NCBI GenBank assembly: GCA_023230855.1
Contig: JALNWQ010000011.1
Location: 73,206 to 137,205, forward strand
Direction: 5' to 3'
DNA: 64,000 nucleotides
From: Solirubrobacteraceae bacterium
Lineage (GTDB): Bacteria > Actinomycetota > Thermoleophilia > Solirubrobacterales > Solirubrobacteraceae
Shown: piece after piece, positions 1-8,029 of the stretch
How positions within the stretch are numbered: position 1 is the stretch's first letter
How the letters are laid out: each line of letters starts with the position of its first letter
Translations under genes and position numbers: made by a program
Notes under the pieces: generated by a model
Seen by the model: the letters and a program-made list of their open reading frames with translations, nothing else
Told to the model about the DNA's origin: nothing
Database searches by the model: none

Positions 1-101
1 GTCCGGGGCGCGGTGGCGCCCATCGATCGACGGACGCGAGACCCAGAGGTCGAATCCGTTGGGGCATCGCTCCATCGACCGACAGGCCGATGCCTCCGCC
101 G

Positions 102-959
102 TCAGAACACGACCGTCGACCGGCGGTGGACGATCACCCGGTCCTGCAGGTGCCAGCGGACCGCGCGGCCGAGGACCTGCCGCTCGACGTCGGCCCCCAG
201 GGCGACGAGCTCGTCGAGGGTGGCGCGGTGGTCGATCCGGACGACGTCCTGCTCGATGATCGGGCCGGCGTCGAGCTCCTCGGTGACGTAGTGCGCGGTC
301 GCGCCGACGATCTTCACCCCGCGCTCGCGGGCCTGCCGGTACGGCTCGGCCCCGACGAACGCCGGCAGGAACGAGTGGTGGATGTTGATCACCGGCCGAC
401 CGACCCGGTCGAGGAACCCCCCGGTGAGGATCTGCATGTACCGCGCCAGGACGACGAGGTCGGGGGCCTCCTCCCCCACGATCCGCAGGATCTCCGCCTC
501 GGCCTCGGGCCGGTTGGCCCGGGTCGCCGGCACGTGGTGGTACGGGACCCCGAACCGCTCGACGCGCTCGCGGTGGTCGGGGTGGTTCGAGACGACGCAC
601 GCGATGTCCGCCCCGAGCTCGCCGCGCTCCCACCGCCACAGCAGCTCGGTCAGGCCGTGTGGCTCGCGCGACACGAGGACGACGATCCGGCGCGGCTCGT
701 CGACCGGCACCAGGCGCCAGGTCATGTCGTGCGGCGCGGCGACGGTGGCCGCGAAGTCGGCCCGCAGCGCGTCGAGCCCGGCGGCGCCGCCCGGCACGTC
801 GACGACGATCCGGCTGAAGAACACCGGCGGGTCGCCCCCGGCCGCGTGCTGGTCGAGCTCGACGATGTTCGCCCCGTGGCGGGCGAGCAACCCCGACGTC
901 GCCGCGACGATCCCCGGGCGGTCGGGACAGTCGATGAGCAGCCGGGCGCGGACGGGCAC
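102..959 (-). CDS. purU: Formyltetrahydrofolate deformylase
   Basis: The 285-residue product hydrolyses 10-formyltetrahydrofolate to formate and tetrahydrofolate, balancing the one-carbon pool in the cytosol. Residues 1 to about 80 form an ACT regulatory domain that opens with LLIDCPDRPGIVAATSGLL. Residues from about 90 are the formyltransferase-type Rossmann domain, with the catalytic region INIHHSFLPAF (Asn192, His194) and the downstream acid in ELDAGPII (Asp230). The length matches the family (about 280). The GTG start at 959 is chosen because the ACT domain begins at once and a TAGCCT box lies six bases upstream, indicating a leaderless message. It is transcribed away from the cobalamin genes and has no evident functional tie to them. 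Confidence 0.95.
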   Translation of the reverse strand: MPVRARLLIDCPDRPGIVAATSGLLARHGANIVELDQHAAGGDPPVFFSRIVVDVPGGAAGLDALRADFAATVAAPHDMTWRLVPVDEPRRIVVLVSREPHGLTELLWRWERGELGADIACVVSNHPDHRERVERFGVPYHHVPATRANRPEAEAEILRIVGEEAPDLVVLARYMQILTGGFLDRVGRPVINIHHSFLPAFVGAEPYRQARERGVKIVGATAHYVTEELDAGPIIEQDVVRIDHRATLDELVALGADVERQVLGRAVRWHLQDRVIVHRRSTVVF

Positions 960-971
960 CGGAGCAGGCTA
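960..971 (-). promoter_or_regulatory. Leaderless -10 box of purU
   Basis: On the minus strand TAGCCT (971-966) is followed by six bases and then the GTG start at 959. This matches the actinobacterial TANNNT -10 element spaced so that transcription begins at or next to the start codon. There is no Shine-Dalgarno sequence and no good -35 hexamer. Confidence 0.5.
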
Positions 972-1077
972 CGCCGTGGCGCACGTGCGGACGGGACCGG
1001 GGCGGGGCGGCGTATCGTCGGGACGACGGCCGTCGCGGCCGGACGGCCCGGCCGCCCGTCGACGAAGGAGCGCCGAG

Positions 1078-1179
1078 GTGCCCGCCACCAGCCCCGATCC
1101 AGCGATCCCCGACGCCGCGGAGGCGCGGGCCGATCGACGCGGGACCGTCGGCGCGATCCGTCGATCGGGAGGCCGCTGA
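1078..1179 (+). CDS. 33-residue mini-ORF ahead of cobF
   Basis: A GTG at 1078 sits seven bases behind a good Shine-Dalgarno AAGGAG (1065-1070). It opens a 33-codon frame, MPATSPDPAIPDAAEARADR and onwards, whose TGA (1177-1179) shares its last base with the ATG of cobF at 1179. The peptide is Asp/Arg/Ala-rich with no signal, membrane segment or known motif. Translation followed by coupling to cobF is an inference from the ribosome site and the stop/start overlap. It resembles the mini-ORFs before cobN, btuD and the 7Fe ferredoxin in this window. It could also be a chance frame. Confidence 0.4.
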   Translation: MPATSPDPAIPDAAEARADRRGTVGAIRRSGGR

Positions 1180-1952
1180 TGCGCCGGGTGCTCGTCGTCG
1201 GGGTCGGGTGCGGACATCCCGACCAGGTGACCGTGCAGGCGGTCCGGGCGCTCGACGAGGCCGACGCGCTGCTCGTCGTGCGCAAGGAGGGACGGGAGGC
1301 GCTGGCCGCGGAGCGGCAGGCGATCATCGACCGCCACCGGACCGCCGGGCCGTTGCCGACGGTCGCGCTCGAGGATCCGCACCGGCCGTGGCGGACCGAC
1401 CCCGACTACGACGCCGCGGTCGCCCGGTGGCAGGAGCAGCGCGCCGAGCGGTGGGGTCGCGCGATCGCCGACGCGGTGCCCGACGGCGGAGCGGCGTTGT
1501 TCCTCGCCTGGGGCGACCCGTCGCTCTACGAGTCCACCCTGTCGATCGTCCGCGAGATCGACGCGCGCGGCGACGTGCCGATCGAGATCGAGGTCATCCC
1601 GGGGGTGAGCGCCCTGCACGCGTTGACCGCCCGGCACGCGGTCCCGCTCAACCGCGTCGGCCGGCCGGTGCTCGTGTCGCCTGCGCGCCTGCTCACCGAC
1701 GGGCTGCCGGACGGGAACGACGACGTCGTCCTCATGCTCGACGTCCACGGCGCGCTCGCGTCGATCCCCGCCGACGGGATCGACGTGTACTGGGGCGCCT
1801 ACCTCGGCACCGACGACGAGCTGCTCGTCAGCGGCCCGCTCGCCGACGTCCGCGACCGGATCGCGGAGCTGCGCGAGGAGGCCGCCGCCCGGAAGGGCTG
1901 GATGTTCGACATCGCCCTGCTGCGCCGCCGCGTCGACGGAGCGGCGTGGTGA
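1179..1952 (+). CDS. cobF: Precorrin-6A synthase (deacetylating), first copy
   Basis: The 257-residue product is a CobF-type S-adenosylmethionine-dependent methyltransferase. It methylates C1 of precorrin-5 with loss of the acetyl group, a step specific to the aerobic cobalamin route. The tetrapyrrole methylase fold shows in the N-terminal VVGVGCGHPDQVTVQAV, the FLAWGDPSLYEST loop and EVIPGVSALHALTA. The family-specific KGWMFDIALLRRRVD closes the protein. The ATG at 1179 has its own GGGAGG site (1167-1172) and overlaps the stop of a mini-ORF. A second intact copy of identical length lies at 15073. The two look about 70 percent identical by eye, so this is a true paralogue pair. This copy stands outside the main cob operon. 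Confidence 0.93.
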   Translation: MRRVLVVGVGCGHPDQVTVQAVRALDEADALLVVRKEGREALAAERQAIIDRHRTAGPLPTVALEDPHRPWRTDPDYDAAVARWQEQRAERWGRAIADAVPDGGAALFLAWGDPSLYESTLSIVREIDARGDVPIEIEVIPGVSALHALTARHAVPLNRVGRPVLVSPARLLTDGLPDGNDDVVLMLDVHGALASIPADGIDVYWGAYLGTDDELLVSGPLADVRDRIAELREEAAARKGWMFDIALLRRRVDGAAW

Positions 1953-1956
1953 CGGC

Positions 1957-3591
1957 TCACTCCGCCGCCGCGGTGAGCACCTCGATCGTGCCGGCGTGAC
2001 CGTCGACGCGGACGACGTCGCCGGTCCGCAGCTGCGACGTCACGTCCTCCAGGCCCATGACGCACGGCAGGCCGAGCTCGCGGGCGACGACGGCGGCGTG
2101 GCTCATCGCGCCGCCGACCTCGACGACGAGCGCGGCCGAGCAGTACATGATCGACGCCCAGCTCGGGTCGGTGAACGGGGCGACGAGGATCTCGCCGTCC
2201 TCGACGTCGTCGAAGTCCGGGTCGAGCACGACGCGGACCGGGCCCTCGACCACGCCGTTGCTCACCCCGGTGCCGGTGAGCGTCGTCCCGGCGGCCACCC
2301 GGTCCTGCGCCACCGGGGCGGTCGCGTCCGGCCGGCCGCGCCAGGCGGACTTCATCGACAGCGCGGCGTGGGCGTCGCGCTGGGTCCGGCGCGCGGCGAC
2401 GTGGTCCTGCAGCCGCGACGACGGATCCACCGTCAGCAGCTCGTCCATCGTCAGGTGGAAGACGTCGTCCGGATCGTCGAGCGCACCGGAGCGGACCAGC
2501 GCCTCGCCGGTCTGCCGGGCGGCGGCGCGCGCGACGTCGAGCGACCGGAGGAACGCCGCCTTGCCCAGGCCACGGGTGGGGTTGTAGCGCTGGGCGAGCC
2601 ACAGCACGAGCTCCGCCTTCGCGCGGCCGCGCAACCCGACGGCCCGCAGCACCTCGCGCCGTGCGGCCTCGCGGTCGGCCGCGCGGCCGCGCAACAGCTC
2701 GTCCGGGCTCTCGCTCTCGGGCCGGCGGCGGTAGTGCTCGACGAGGGTGAGTACCGGGGAGGGATCCTCGCGCCACACGCGGGCGGAGATCTCGCCCTCC
2801 ATCGGACCGTGGAACCCGTGCTCGGCGACGAACGCCTCGACGGTCATCCGGTCGCGCGACATCGCCCACAGCCCCTCGACGACCGCGAGCTCGGCGTGCG
2901 AGCCCTGCCCGGCGAGCAGTCGACCGGCCAGCTCGGGATCGCCGGCGGCGGCCGCCAGCGCGTTGACCTGGTCGTACACCGGGGTGACGCCGACGAAGTT
3001 GTTGAGGATCTGGAGGTAGAGCGCGCGGTCGAACCAGCTCTGCGCGCGACGGAACCGGGCCCGGGCGGCGGCGATGTCCGTCGTGGGGCCGGCCGCGAGC
3101 TCGCTCGCCCACCACGTCGCGGTGTCGGCGTCGATCCGGGCCATGTTGCGCGGGATCGACAGGAACGCCGGCGGGGTCCGGCGCAGCACCCGCAGCGCGT
3201 ACGCCTTGGTCGGGTCGGACGTGAACCCCTCGGGCAGCTCGCCGAACATCGACACCGCGACGTCGGCGCCGCTCGCGCCCGGGATCCGGTCGCCCATCTC
3301 GCCCAGGCGCGTGACGTTGCCGGCGATCCGGCCGTGGAACACCCCGAGGAACCGCTCGTCCCCGATCGGCGGCACGGCGTCCTCGGGCTCGGTGAGCGTG
3401 CCGACGGTGCGGAAGGTGCGGCGCACCGCCCGCTCGCCGATCCCCGACCAGAACGACCAGTTGAGCGCGGTGAGGACCCCGGGGACCGCCTCGCCGAAGT
3501 TCGTCGTCGTCCAGAACGCGTCGGACGTGCGGATCGGGTCGAGGACGTCGACGGTGGCGGGATCGACGAGGGCGGCCTGCGGCGTGGTCAT
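1957..3591 (-). CDS. PEP-utilising swivel-domain protein lacking an ATP-grasp domain
   Basis: This 544-residue protein ends in the phosphohistidine swivel domain of PEP synthase, PPDK and rifampin phosphotransferase. GGAMSHAAVVARELGLPCVM carries the phosphate-accepting histidine (about His498), followed by TGDVVRVDGHAGTIEVL. The first 450 residues are alpha-helical and resemble the middle (substrate) part of rifampin-phosphotransferase-like proteins. The N-terminal ATP-grasp domain of those enzymes (about 860 residues) is absent and no such gene is adjacent. The substrate is unknown. The gene ends four bases from cobF on the opposite strand, so the two converge. The start MTTPQAALVDPATVDVL is the first ATG after the divergent promoter region. 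Confidence 0.8.
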   Translation of the reverse strand: MTTPQAALVDPATVDVLDPIRTSDAFWTTTNFGEAVPGVLTALNWSFWSGIGERAVRRTFRTVGTLTEPEDAVPPIGDERFLGVFHGRIAGNVTRLGEMGDRIPGASGADVAVSMFGELPEGFTSDPTKAYALRVLRRTPPAFLSIPRNMARIDADTATWWASELAAGPTTDIAAARARFRRAQSWFDRALYLQILNNFVGVTPVYDQVNALAAAAGDPELAGRLLAGQGSHAELAVVEGLWAMSRDRMTVEAFVAEHGFHGPMEGEISARVWREDPSPVLTLVEHYRRRPESESPDELLRGRAADREAARREVLRAVGLRGRAKAELVLWLAQRYNPTRGLGKAAFLRSLDVARAAARQTGEALVRSGALDDPDDVFHLTMDELLTVDPSSRLQDHVAARRTQRDAHAALSMKSAWRGRPDATAPVAQDRVAAGTTLTGTGVSNGVVEGPVRVVLDPDFDDVEDGEILVAPFTDPSWASIMYCSAALVVEVGGAMSHAAVVARELGLPCVMGLEDVTSQLRTGDVVRVDGHAGTIEVLTAAAE

Positions 3592-3738
3592 GGCATCTAC
3601 GGATCGGGTCGAGACGGACGCGGCCGGGCCGCCGGACCACCATTCCTACCACTGAACACTCTGTCTGTGTGGGAAGTCGGACGAGGATTCTGGTCGCATG
3701 ACGCGGACGGACGGCCGGTCGGTGGCAGACTGCGAGCC

Positions 3739-3906
3739 GTGGACGCGCTCTACGTGTTCTTCGGGGTCCTCGTGCCGTTCGTCGTCCTCGCCCTGCTCTT
3801 CGGCGGCACGGTCGCGCGCGACGTGCGCCAGTACTTCGGCGTGGCGCTCCTCGTCGCCGTCGGAACGGTGATCTACCTGGGCCTCACCGGGCACCTCAAC
3901 GACTGA
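3739..3906 (+). CDS. Small two-helix membrane protein
   Basis: A 55-residue frame starts at GTG 3739. It encodes two hydrophobic segments, ALYVFFGVLVPFVVLALLF (residues 3-21) and FGVALLVAVGTVIYLGLTG (about 33-51), joined by a short charged loop containing TVARDVRQY. It resembles small uncharacterised actinobacterial membrane proteins and I cannot name a function. A CAGACT box seven bases before the GTG suggests a leaderless start. It ends just before the B12 riboswitch promoter, so it is not part of the cobN transcript. A role in cobalt or B12 uptake is only a positional guess. Confidence 0.6.
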   Translation: MDALYVFFGVLVPFVVLALLFGGTVARDVRQYFGVALLVAVGTVIYLGLTGHLND

Positions 3907-3945
3907 CCGGGTGGGAGCCCGGCGACCCGGCCGCAACGGTCCCGC

Positions 3946-3951
3946 TACGAT
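3946..3951 (+). promoter_or_regulatory. -10 box for the cobN riboswitch transcript
   Basis: TACGAT fits TANNNT and would place the transcription start near 3958, directly before the first paired element of the cobalamin aptamer. No convincing -35 hexamer is seen. Confidence 0.45.
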
Positions 3952-3960
3952 CGGCGGACC

Positions 3961-4092
3961 GCGTGGCGGTGCGAGGAACCCGGTGTGAGTCCGGGACGGT
4001 CGCGCCACTGTGACCGGGCGCCCCAGGCGCCCGGGAGTCAGAGACTCCCCGCCACGGAACCTCGAACGCCGGGACGCCCGATCCCGAGGAGG
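3961..4092 (+). promoter_or_regulatory. Cobalamin riboswitch upstream of cobN
   Basis: The stretch shows the conserved aptamer core: GAGGAACCCGGTGTGAGTCC, then GCGCCACTGTGACCGGG (the B12 box) and the closing AGTCAGAGACTCC. Directly after the aptamer, CCTCG (4060-4064) can pair with CGAGG (4085-4089). That pairing would cover the GAGGAGG ribosome site (4086-4092) of the leader ORF at 4098. This is consistent with translational repression when cobalamin is bound. The aptamer motifs are read directly. The sequestration model is inferred. Confidence 0.88.
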
Positions 4093-4097
4093 CACCA

Positions 4098-4235
4098 GTG
4101 CACCATCCCGCTCCGCCCGCCGGGCTCGTCCCGGCACCGACCGTCGGCTCCCACCCGGACGCCGCCGGCTCCGGCACGCGCTCCGGCCTTCCGGCCGGAC
4201 CTGCCGCCCCCGACCGGGGCCCGCGGTCGTGCTGA
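4098..4235 (+). CDS. 45-residue leader ORF between riboswitch and cobN
   Basis: A GTG at 4098 lies five bases behind the very strong Shine-Dalgarno GAGGAGG. Its frame runs 45 codons (MHHPAPPAGLVPAPTVGS and onwards, Pro/Ala/Gly-rich) and stops at TGA 4233-4235, overlapping the GTG start of cobN at 4229. cobN itself has no ribosome site, so ribosomes finishing this ORF probably re-initiate on cobN. The riboswitch would then act on this ORF and control cobN through coupling. The peptide has no recognisable motif. An alternative is that cobN starts further upstream, but its own frame overlaps the riboswitch there. Confidence 0.5.
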   Translation: MHHPAPPAGLVPAPTVGSHPDAAGSGTRSGLPAGPAAPDRGPRSC

Positions 4236-7200
4236 GGCTCGTCACCACCGCCGACACCGAGATCCTCGCGACGGCGACCGCGGTGCGGCGGCTGCCCGAG
4301 GACTTCCCCGAGGTCCGCTGCGCCAACCCGCAGGGCACCCGCGACATCGAGCCGTTCCTCGACCACGTGCTGGAGGGCGCGCGGGTCGTGGTGATCCGGG
4401 TGCTCGGCGGACGCCGGGGCTGGCCGGGCGGCGTCGAGCGGCTCGCGGAGCGGTGCCGCGCCGAGCGGATCGCGCTGGTGGCGCTCGGCGGCGAGCACCG
4501 GCCCGACGCCGAGATGACCGCCCTGTCGACCGTCCCCGCCGGGACGGTCGCCCAGGTCGGCGAGTACCTGCGCTCCGGCGACGTCGACAACGTCGAGCAG
4601 CTGCTGCGGTTCCTCGCCGACACGCTGCTGCTGGAGGGCTTCGGGTTCGAGGAGCCCCGTCCCGTGGACGACCTGGGGGTGTACCTGCCCGGCCGCGGCG
4701 ACGTGACGGTGGACGAGGCGCTGGAGGGCCGCGATCCGGCCCGGCCCGTCGTCGGGATCACCTTCTACCGCTCCCACCGGCTGACCGGCAACACGGAGTT
4801 CGTCGACGGGCTGTGCGCCGCCATCGAGCGGGCGGGCGGCCATCCGCTGCCGGTGTGGAGCACGACGCTGCGCCGCGACCCCGTCGACGGGCGCGTGCCG
4901 GCGCTGGAGCTCCTGGACGGCCGCGTCGACGCGCTCGTCACGAAGATGCTCGCCACCGGCGGCTCGCACCGCGGCGACGCCGCCGGCGACCTCGATCCGG
5001 CCGACGGCGGCCACGACGAGCAGATGGCGTGGGACGCCAGCGCGATCGAGGCGCTCGACGTGCCGGTGGTCCAGGCGCTGTGCGTGACGATGTCGCGCGC
5101 GCGGTGGGAGGAGGGCGGCGAGGGCCTGCTGCCGGTCGACGCCGCCACCCAGGTCGCGATCCCCGAGTTCGACGGGCGGATCATCGGCGGGCCGATCTCG
5201 TTCAAGGAGCGCGACGACGAGGACTCGCCGGTCGGCGTGGCGGTGCCCCGCTACGTGCCCGACGCCGAGCGCTGCGACCGCCTGGCGACCCTCGCGCTGC
5301 GCCACGCGCGCCTGCGCGACCCGGACGCGCGCCGCAAGATCGCGATCGTCCTCACGGCGTTCCCGACGAAGCACGCCCGGATCGGCATGGCCGTCGGCCT
5401 CGACACGCCGGCCAGCGCGATCGGCCTGCTGCACGCGCTGCGCCAGGACGGGATCCGGATCGACGAGATCCCCGCCGACGGCGACGCGCTGATGCACGCC
5501 CTGATCGCCGCGGGCGGCCACGACCCGGAGTTCCTCACCGACGAGATCCTCGCCGCCGCACCGCTGCGGATCCCCGTCGCCGACTACCTCGACTGGTACC
5601 GCACGCTCGACCCGGCGCTGACCGGCCCGATGGAGGAGCGGTGGGGCGCCGCACCGGGCGACCGCTACCTGGACGCGAGCGACGGCGCGTCCCCCGACGG
5701 AGACCTCGTGATCGCCGGCCTGGACCTCGGCGACGTCGTGATCCTCATCCAGCCGCCGCGCGGCTACGGCGACGACCAGGTCGGGGTCTACCACGACCCC
5801 GAGCTGGCGCCGGCCCACCACTACATGGCCGCGTACCGGTGGCTCGACCACCACTGGGGCGCCGACGCGATCGTGCACCTGGGCAAGCACGGGACGCTCG
5901 AGTGGCTGCCGGGCAAGATGCTCGCGCTGAGCCGCGCCTGCGCCCCCGACGCCGCGCTGGGCTCGATGCCGCTGGTCTACCCGTTCGTCGTCAACGACCC
6001 CGGCGAGGGCGCGCAGGCCAAGCGCCGGGCGCACGCCGTCGTCGTCGACCACCTCGTGCCGCCGATGATGCGCGCGGAGAGCTACGACGAGCTGGCCGAC
6101 CTCGAGGCGCTGATGGACGAGTACGCGCGGCTGGAGGTGCTCGACCCGTCCAAGCTGCCCGGACTCGGCGCGCAGATCTGGGAGGCGATCCAGCGGGCCA
6201 ACCTCCACGAGGACCTGGGCCTGGACGCCGACGCCCGCCCCGACGACGCCGGCGAGCTCGTCGAGCACCTCGACGGGTACCTGTGCGAGGTCAAGGACGT
6301 GCAGATCAAGGACGGGCTGCACGTGCTGGGCGCGGCGCCGGAGGGCCCGCACCTGCGAGGCCTCGTCGCCGCGATCGGCCGCCACGGCAGCGGCGACGTC
6401 CCCGGGCTGCGGCGCGCGGTGGCCGCGGCGTTCGGGCTCGACGAGCCGGCGCTCGTCGCCGAGCCGGGTGCCCGGGTCGAGGCGGAGCGCGCCGCGGCGC
6501 TGCTGGAGCGCTTCCCCGGCACCGGCCACCGCGGCAGCGACCTGCTGGACCGCCTGGAGGAGGCCCAGCACGCGCTGCTCACCGAGCTGTCGGAGCACGA
6601 CTGGAGCCCCGACCGCGCGCCGGAGCTCGTCCGCTCGGTCCTGGGCCGCGACGACGACGGCGTCGCCGCCGCGCTGCGGTTCGCCGCCGCGCAGATCGTG
6701 CCGCGCCTGCGGCGGACGACCGACGAGACGGCCAACGTGCTGGGTGCGCTGCGCGGCCGTCACGTGCCGGCGGGTCCGTCGGGCGCCCCCACGCGCGGCC
6801 GGCTCGACGTGCTGCCGACCGGTCGCAACTTCTACGCCGTCGACCCGCGGTCGGTGCCGTCGGAGCTCGCCTACGAGACCGGGGTGAAGCTCGCCGACGC
6901 CGTCCTCGAGCGGCACGTCGCCGACACCGGTGCGATGCCGGAGATGGTCGGGCTCGTCGCCTGGGGCACCGCCGCGATGCGGACCCAGGGCGACGACGCG
7001 GCCGAGGTCCTGGCGCTGCTCGGCGTCCGGCCCACGTGGCACCCGACGTCGCGGCGCGTCACCGGCCTGGAGGTCGTGCCGCTCGAGGAGCTCGGGCGCC
7101 CGCGGATCGACGTGACGCTGCGGATCTCCGGGTTCTTCCGCGACGCGTTCCCGCACCTCGTCGGCCTGCTCGACGACGCGGTGACGCTCGTCGCCGGGCT

Positions 7201-8029
7201 CGACGAGCCGGACGACGCGAACTTCGTCGCCAAGCACGCCCGGGCGGAGCGCGACCGGATCGCCGGGGAGCTCGACGCCGCCGAGGCGTGGCGCCGCGCG
7301 ACGACCCGGATCTTCGGGTCGAAGCCCGGCACGTACGGCGCCGGGCTGAGCCAGCTCCTCGAGACGCGCGACTGGCGCGACGAGAGCGACCTGGCCGCCG
7401 TGTACGAGGCGTGGGGCGGGTTCGCCTACGGGCGCGGCCTCGACGGGATCGCCGCCGGCGACGCGATGCGGGCGTGCTTCGGCCGGATCGAGGTGGCGGT
7501 GAAGAACGTCGACTCCGCCGAGCACGACCACCTCGACAGCGACGACTACTACGAGTACCACGGTGGGATGCTCGCGACCGTCCGCGCGATCAGCGGCCGC
7601 GACGCCGTCGGCTACCTCGGCGACAGCGCCGACCCGGAGAAGGTGCGGGTGCGGACGCTGGAGGAGGAGACGCGACGGATCTTCCGGGCGCGCGTCGCCA
7701 ACCCGCGCTGGATCGGGTCGATGGTCCGCCACGGGTTCAAGGGCGCCGCCGAGCTCGCCGCGACCGTCGACTACCTCTTCGGCTACGACGCCACGACCGA
7801 CGTCGCGTCCGACTGGATGTACGAGCAGGTCGCCCAGCGCTACCTCCTCGACGAGGACGTCTCCGCGTTCATGGACCGCGCCAACCCGTGGGCGGCGCGC
7901 GGGATCGCCGAGAAGCTGCTCGAGGCCGCCGGGCGCGGGATGTGGGCCGCGCCCGACGCCGAGCTGCTCGACGACGTCCGCGCGCGCTACCTCGCGCTCG
8001 AGGACCAGCTGGAGGAGGCGACGGGATGA
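4229..8029 (+). CDS. cobN: Cobaltochelatase, CobN subunit
   Basis: The 1266-residue product is the large catalytic subunit of the ATP-dependent aerobic cobaltochelatase, which inserts cobalt into hydrogenobyrinic acid a,c-diamide. Family marks include RPVVGITFYRSHRLTGNTEF near residue 172, the conserved HLGKHGTLEWLPGKMLALS near residue 550, VKNVDSAEHDHLDSDDYYEY in the C-terminal part and the final MWAAPDAELLDDVRARYLALE. The length fits CobN (about 1200-1300). The GTG at 4229 is chosen because upstream codons in this frame belong to the riboswitch and leader ORF. The stop overlaps the next start as ATGA. Partner subunits are probably supplied by the fused chelatase protein that follows. Confidence 0.95.
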   Translation: MLRLVTTADTEILATATAVRRLPEDFPEVRCANPQGTRDIEPFLDHVLEGARVVVIRVLGGRRGWPGGVERLAERCRAERIALVALGGEHRPDAEMTALSTVPAGTVAQVGEYLRSGDVDNVEQLLRFLADTLLLEGFGFEEPRPVDDLGVYLPGRGDVTVDEALEGRDPARPVVGITFYRSHRLTGNTEFVDGLCAAIERAGGHPLPVWSTTLRRDPVDGRVPALELLDGRVDALVTKMLATGGSHRGDAAGDLDPADGGHDEQMAWDASAIEALDVPVVQALCVTMSRARWEEGGEGLLPVDAATQVAIPEFDGRIIGGPISFKERDDEDSPVGVAVPRYVPDAERCDRLATLALRHARLRDPDARRKIAIVLTAFPTKHARIGMAVGLDTPASAIGLLHALRQDGIRIDEIPADGDALMHALIAAGGHDPEFLTDEILAAAPLRIPVADYLDWYRTLDPALTGPMEERWGAAPGDRYLDASDGASPDGDLVIAGLDLGDVVILIQPPRGYGDDQVGVYHDPELAPAHHYMAAYRWLDHHWGADAIVHLGKHGTLEWLPGKMLALSRACAPDAALGSMPLVYPFVVNDPGEGAQAKRRAHAVVVDHLVPPMMRAESYDELADLEALMDEYARLEVLDPSKLPGLGAQIWEAIQRANLHEDLGLDADARPDDAGELVEHLDGYLCEVKDVQIKDGLHVLGAAPEGPHLRGLVAAIGRHGSGDVPGLRRAVAAAFGLDEPALVAEPGARVEAERAAALLERFPGTGHRGSDLLDRLEEAQHALLTELSEHDWSPDRAPELVRSVLGRDDDGVAAALRFAAAQIVPRLRRTTDETANVLGALRGRHVPAGPSGAPTRGRLDVLPTGRNFYAVDPRSVPSELAYETGVKLADAVLERHVADTGAMPEMVGLVAWGTAAMRTQGDDAAEVLALLGVRPTWHPTSRRVTGLEVVPLEELGRPRIDVTLRISGFFRDAFPHLVGLLDDAVTLVAGLDEPDDANFVAKHARAERDRIAGELDAAEAWRRATTRIFGSKPGTYGAGLSQLLETRDWRDESDLAAVYEAWGGFAYGRGLDGIAAGDAMRACFGRIEVAVKNVDSAEHDHLDSDDYYEYHGGMLATVRAISGRDAVGYLGDSADPEKVRVRTLEEETRRIFRARVANPRWIGSMVRHGFKGAAELAATVDYLFGYDATTDVASDWMYEQVAQRYLLDEDVSAFMDRANPWAARGIAEKLLEAAGRGMWAAPDAELLDDVRARYLALEDQLEEATG

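Noticed and set aside
30..80. T-loop-like string GGTCGAATCC suggesting a tRNA end
   Set aside because: The flanks do not pair as a T stem, and no acceptor, D or anticodon arm can be built.
90..1178. Long plus-strand frame upstream of cobF and opposite purU
   Set aside because: It overlaps purU on the other strand. Only its last part from ATG 1179 codes for CobF.
1799..3652. A 617-codon minus-strand frame overlapping the PEP-utilising gene
   Set aside because: It is an Arg-rich out-of-frame shadow. The frame ending at 1957 carries the swivel-domain motif.
3896..7732. A 1278-codon open frame antisense to cobN
   Set aside because: It is a high-GC shadow frame: Arg/Val/Asp/His-rich, no domain, lying opposite a clear CobN.
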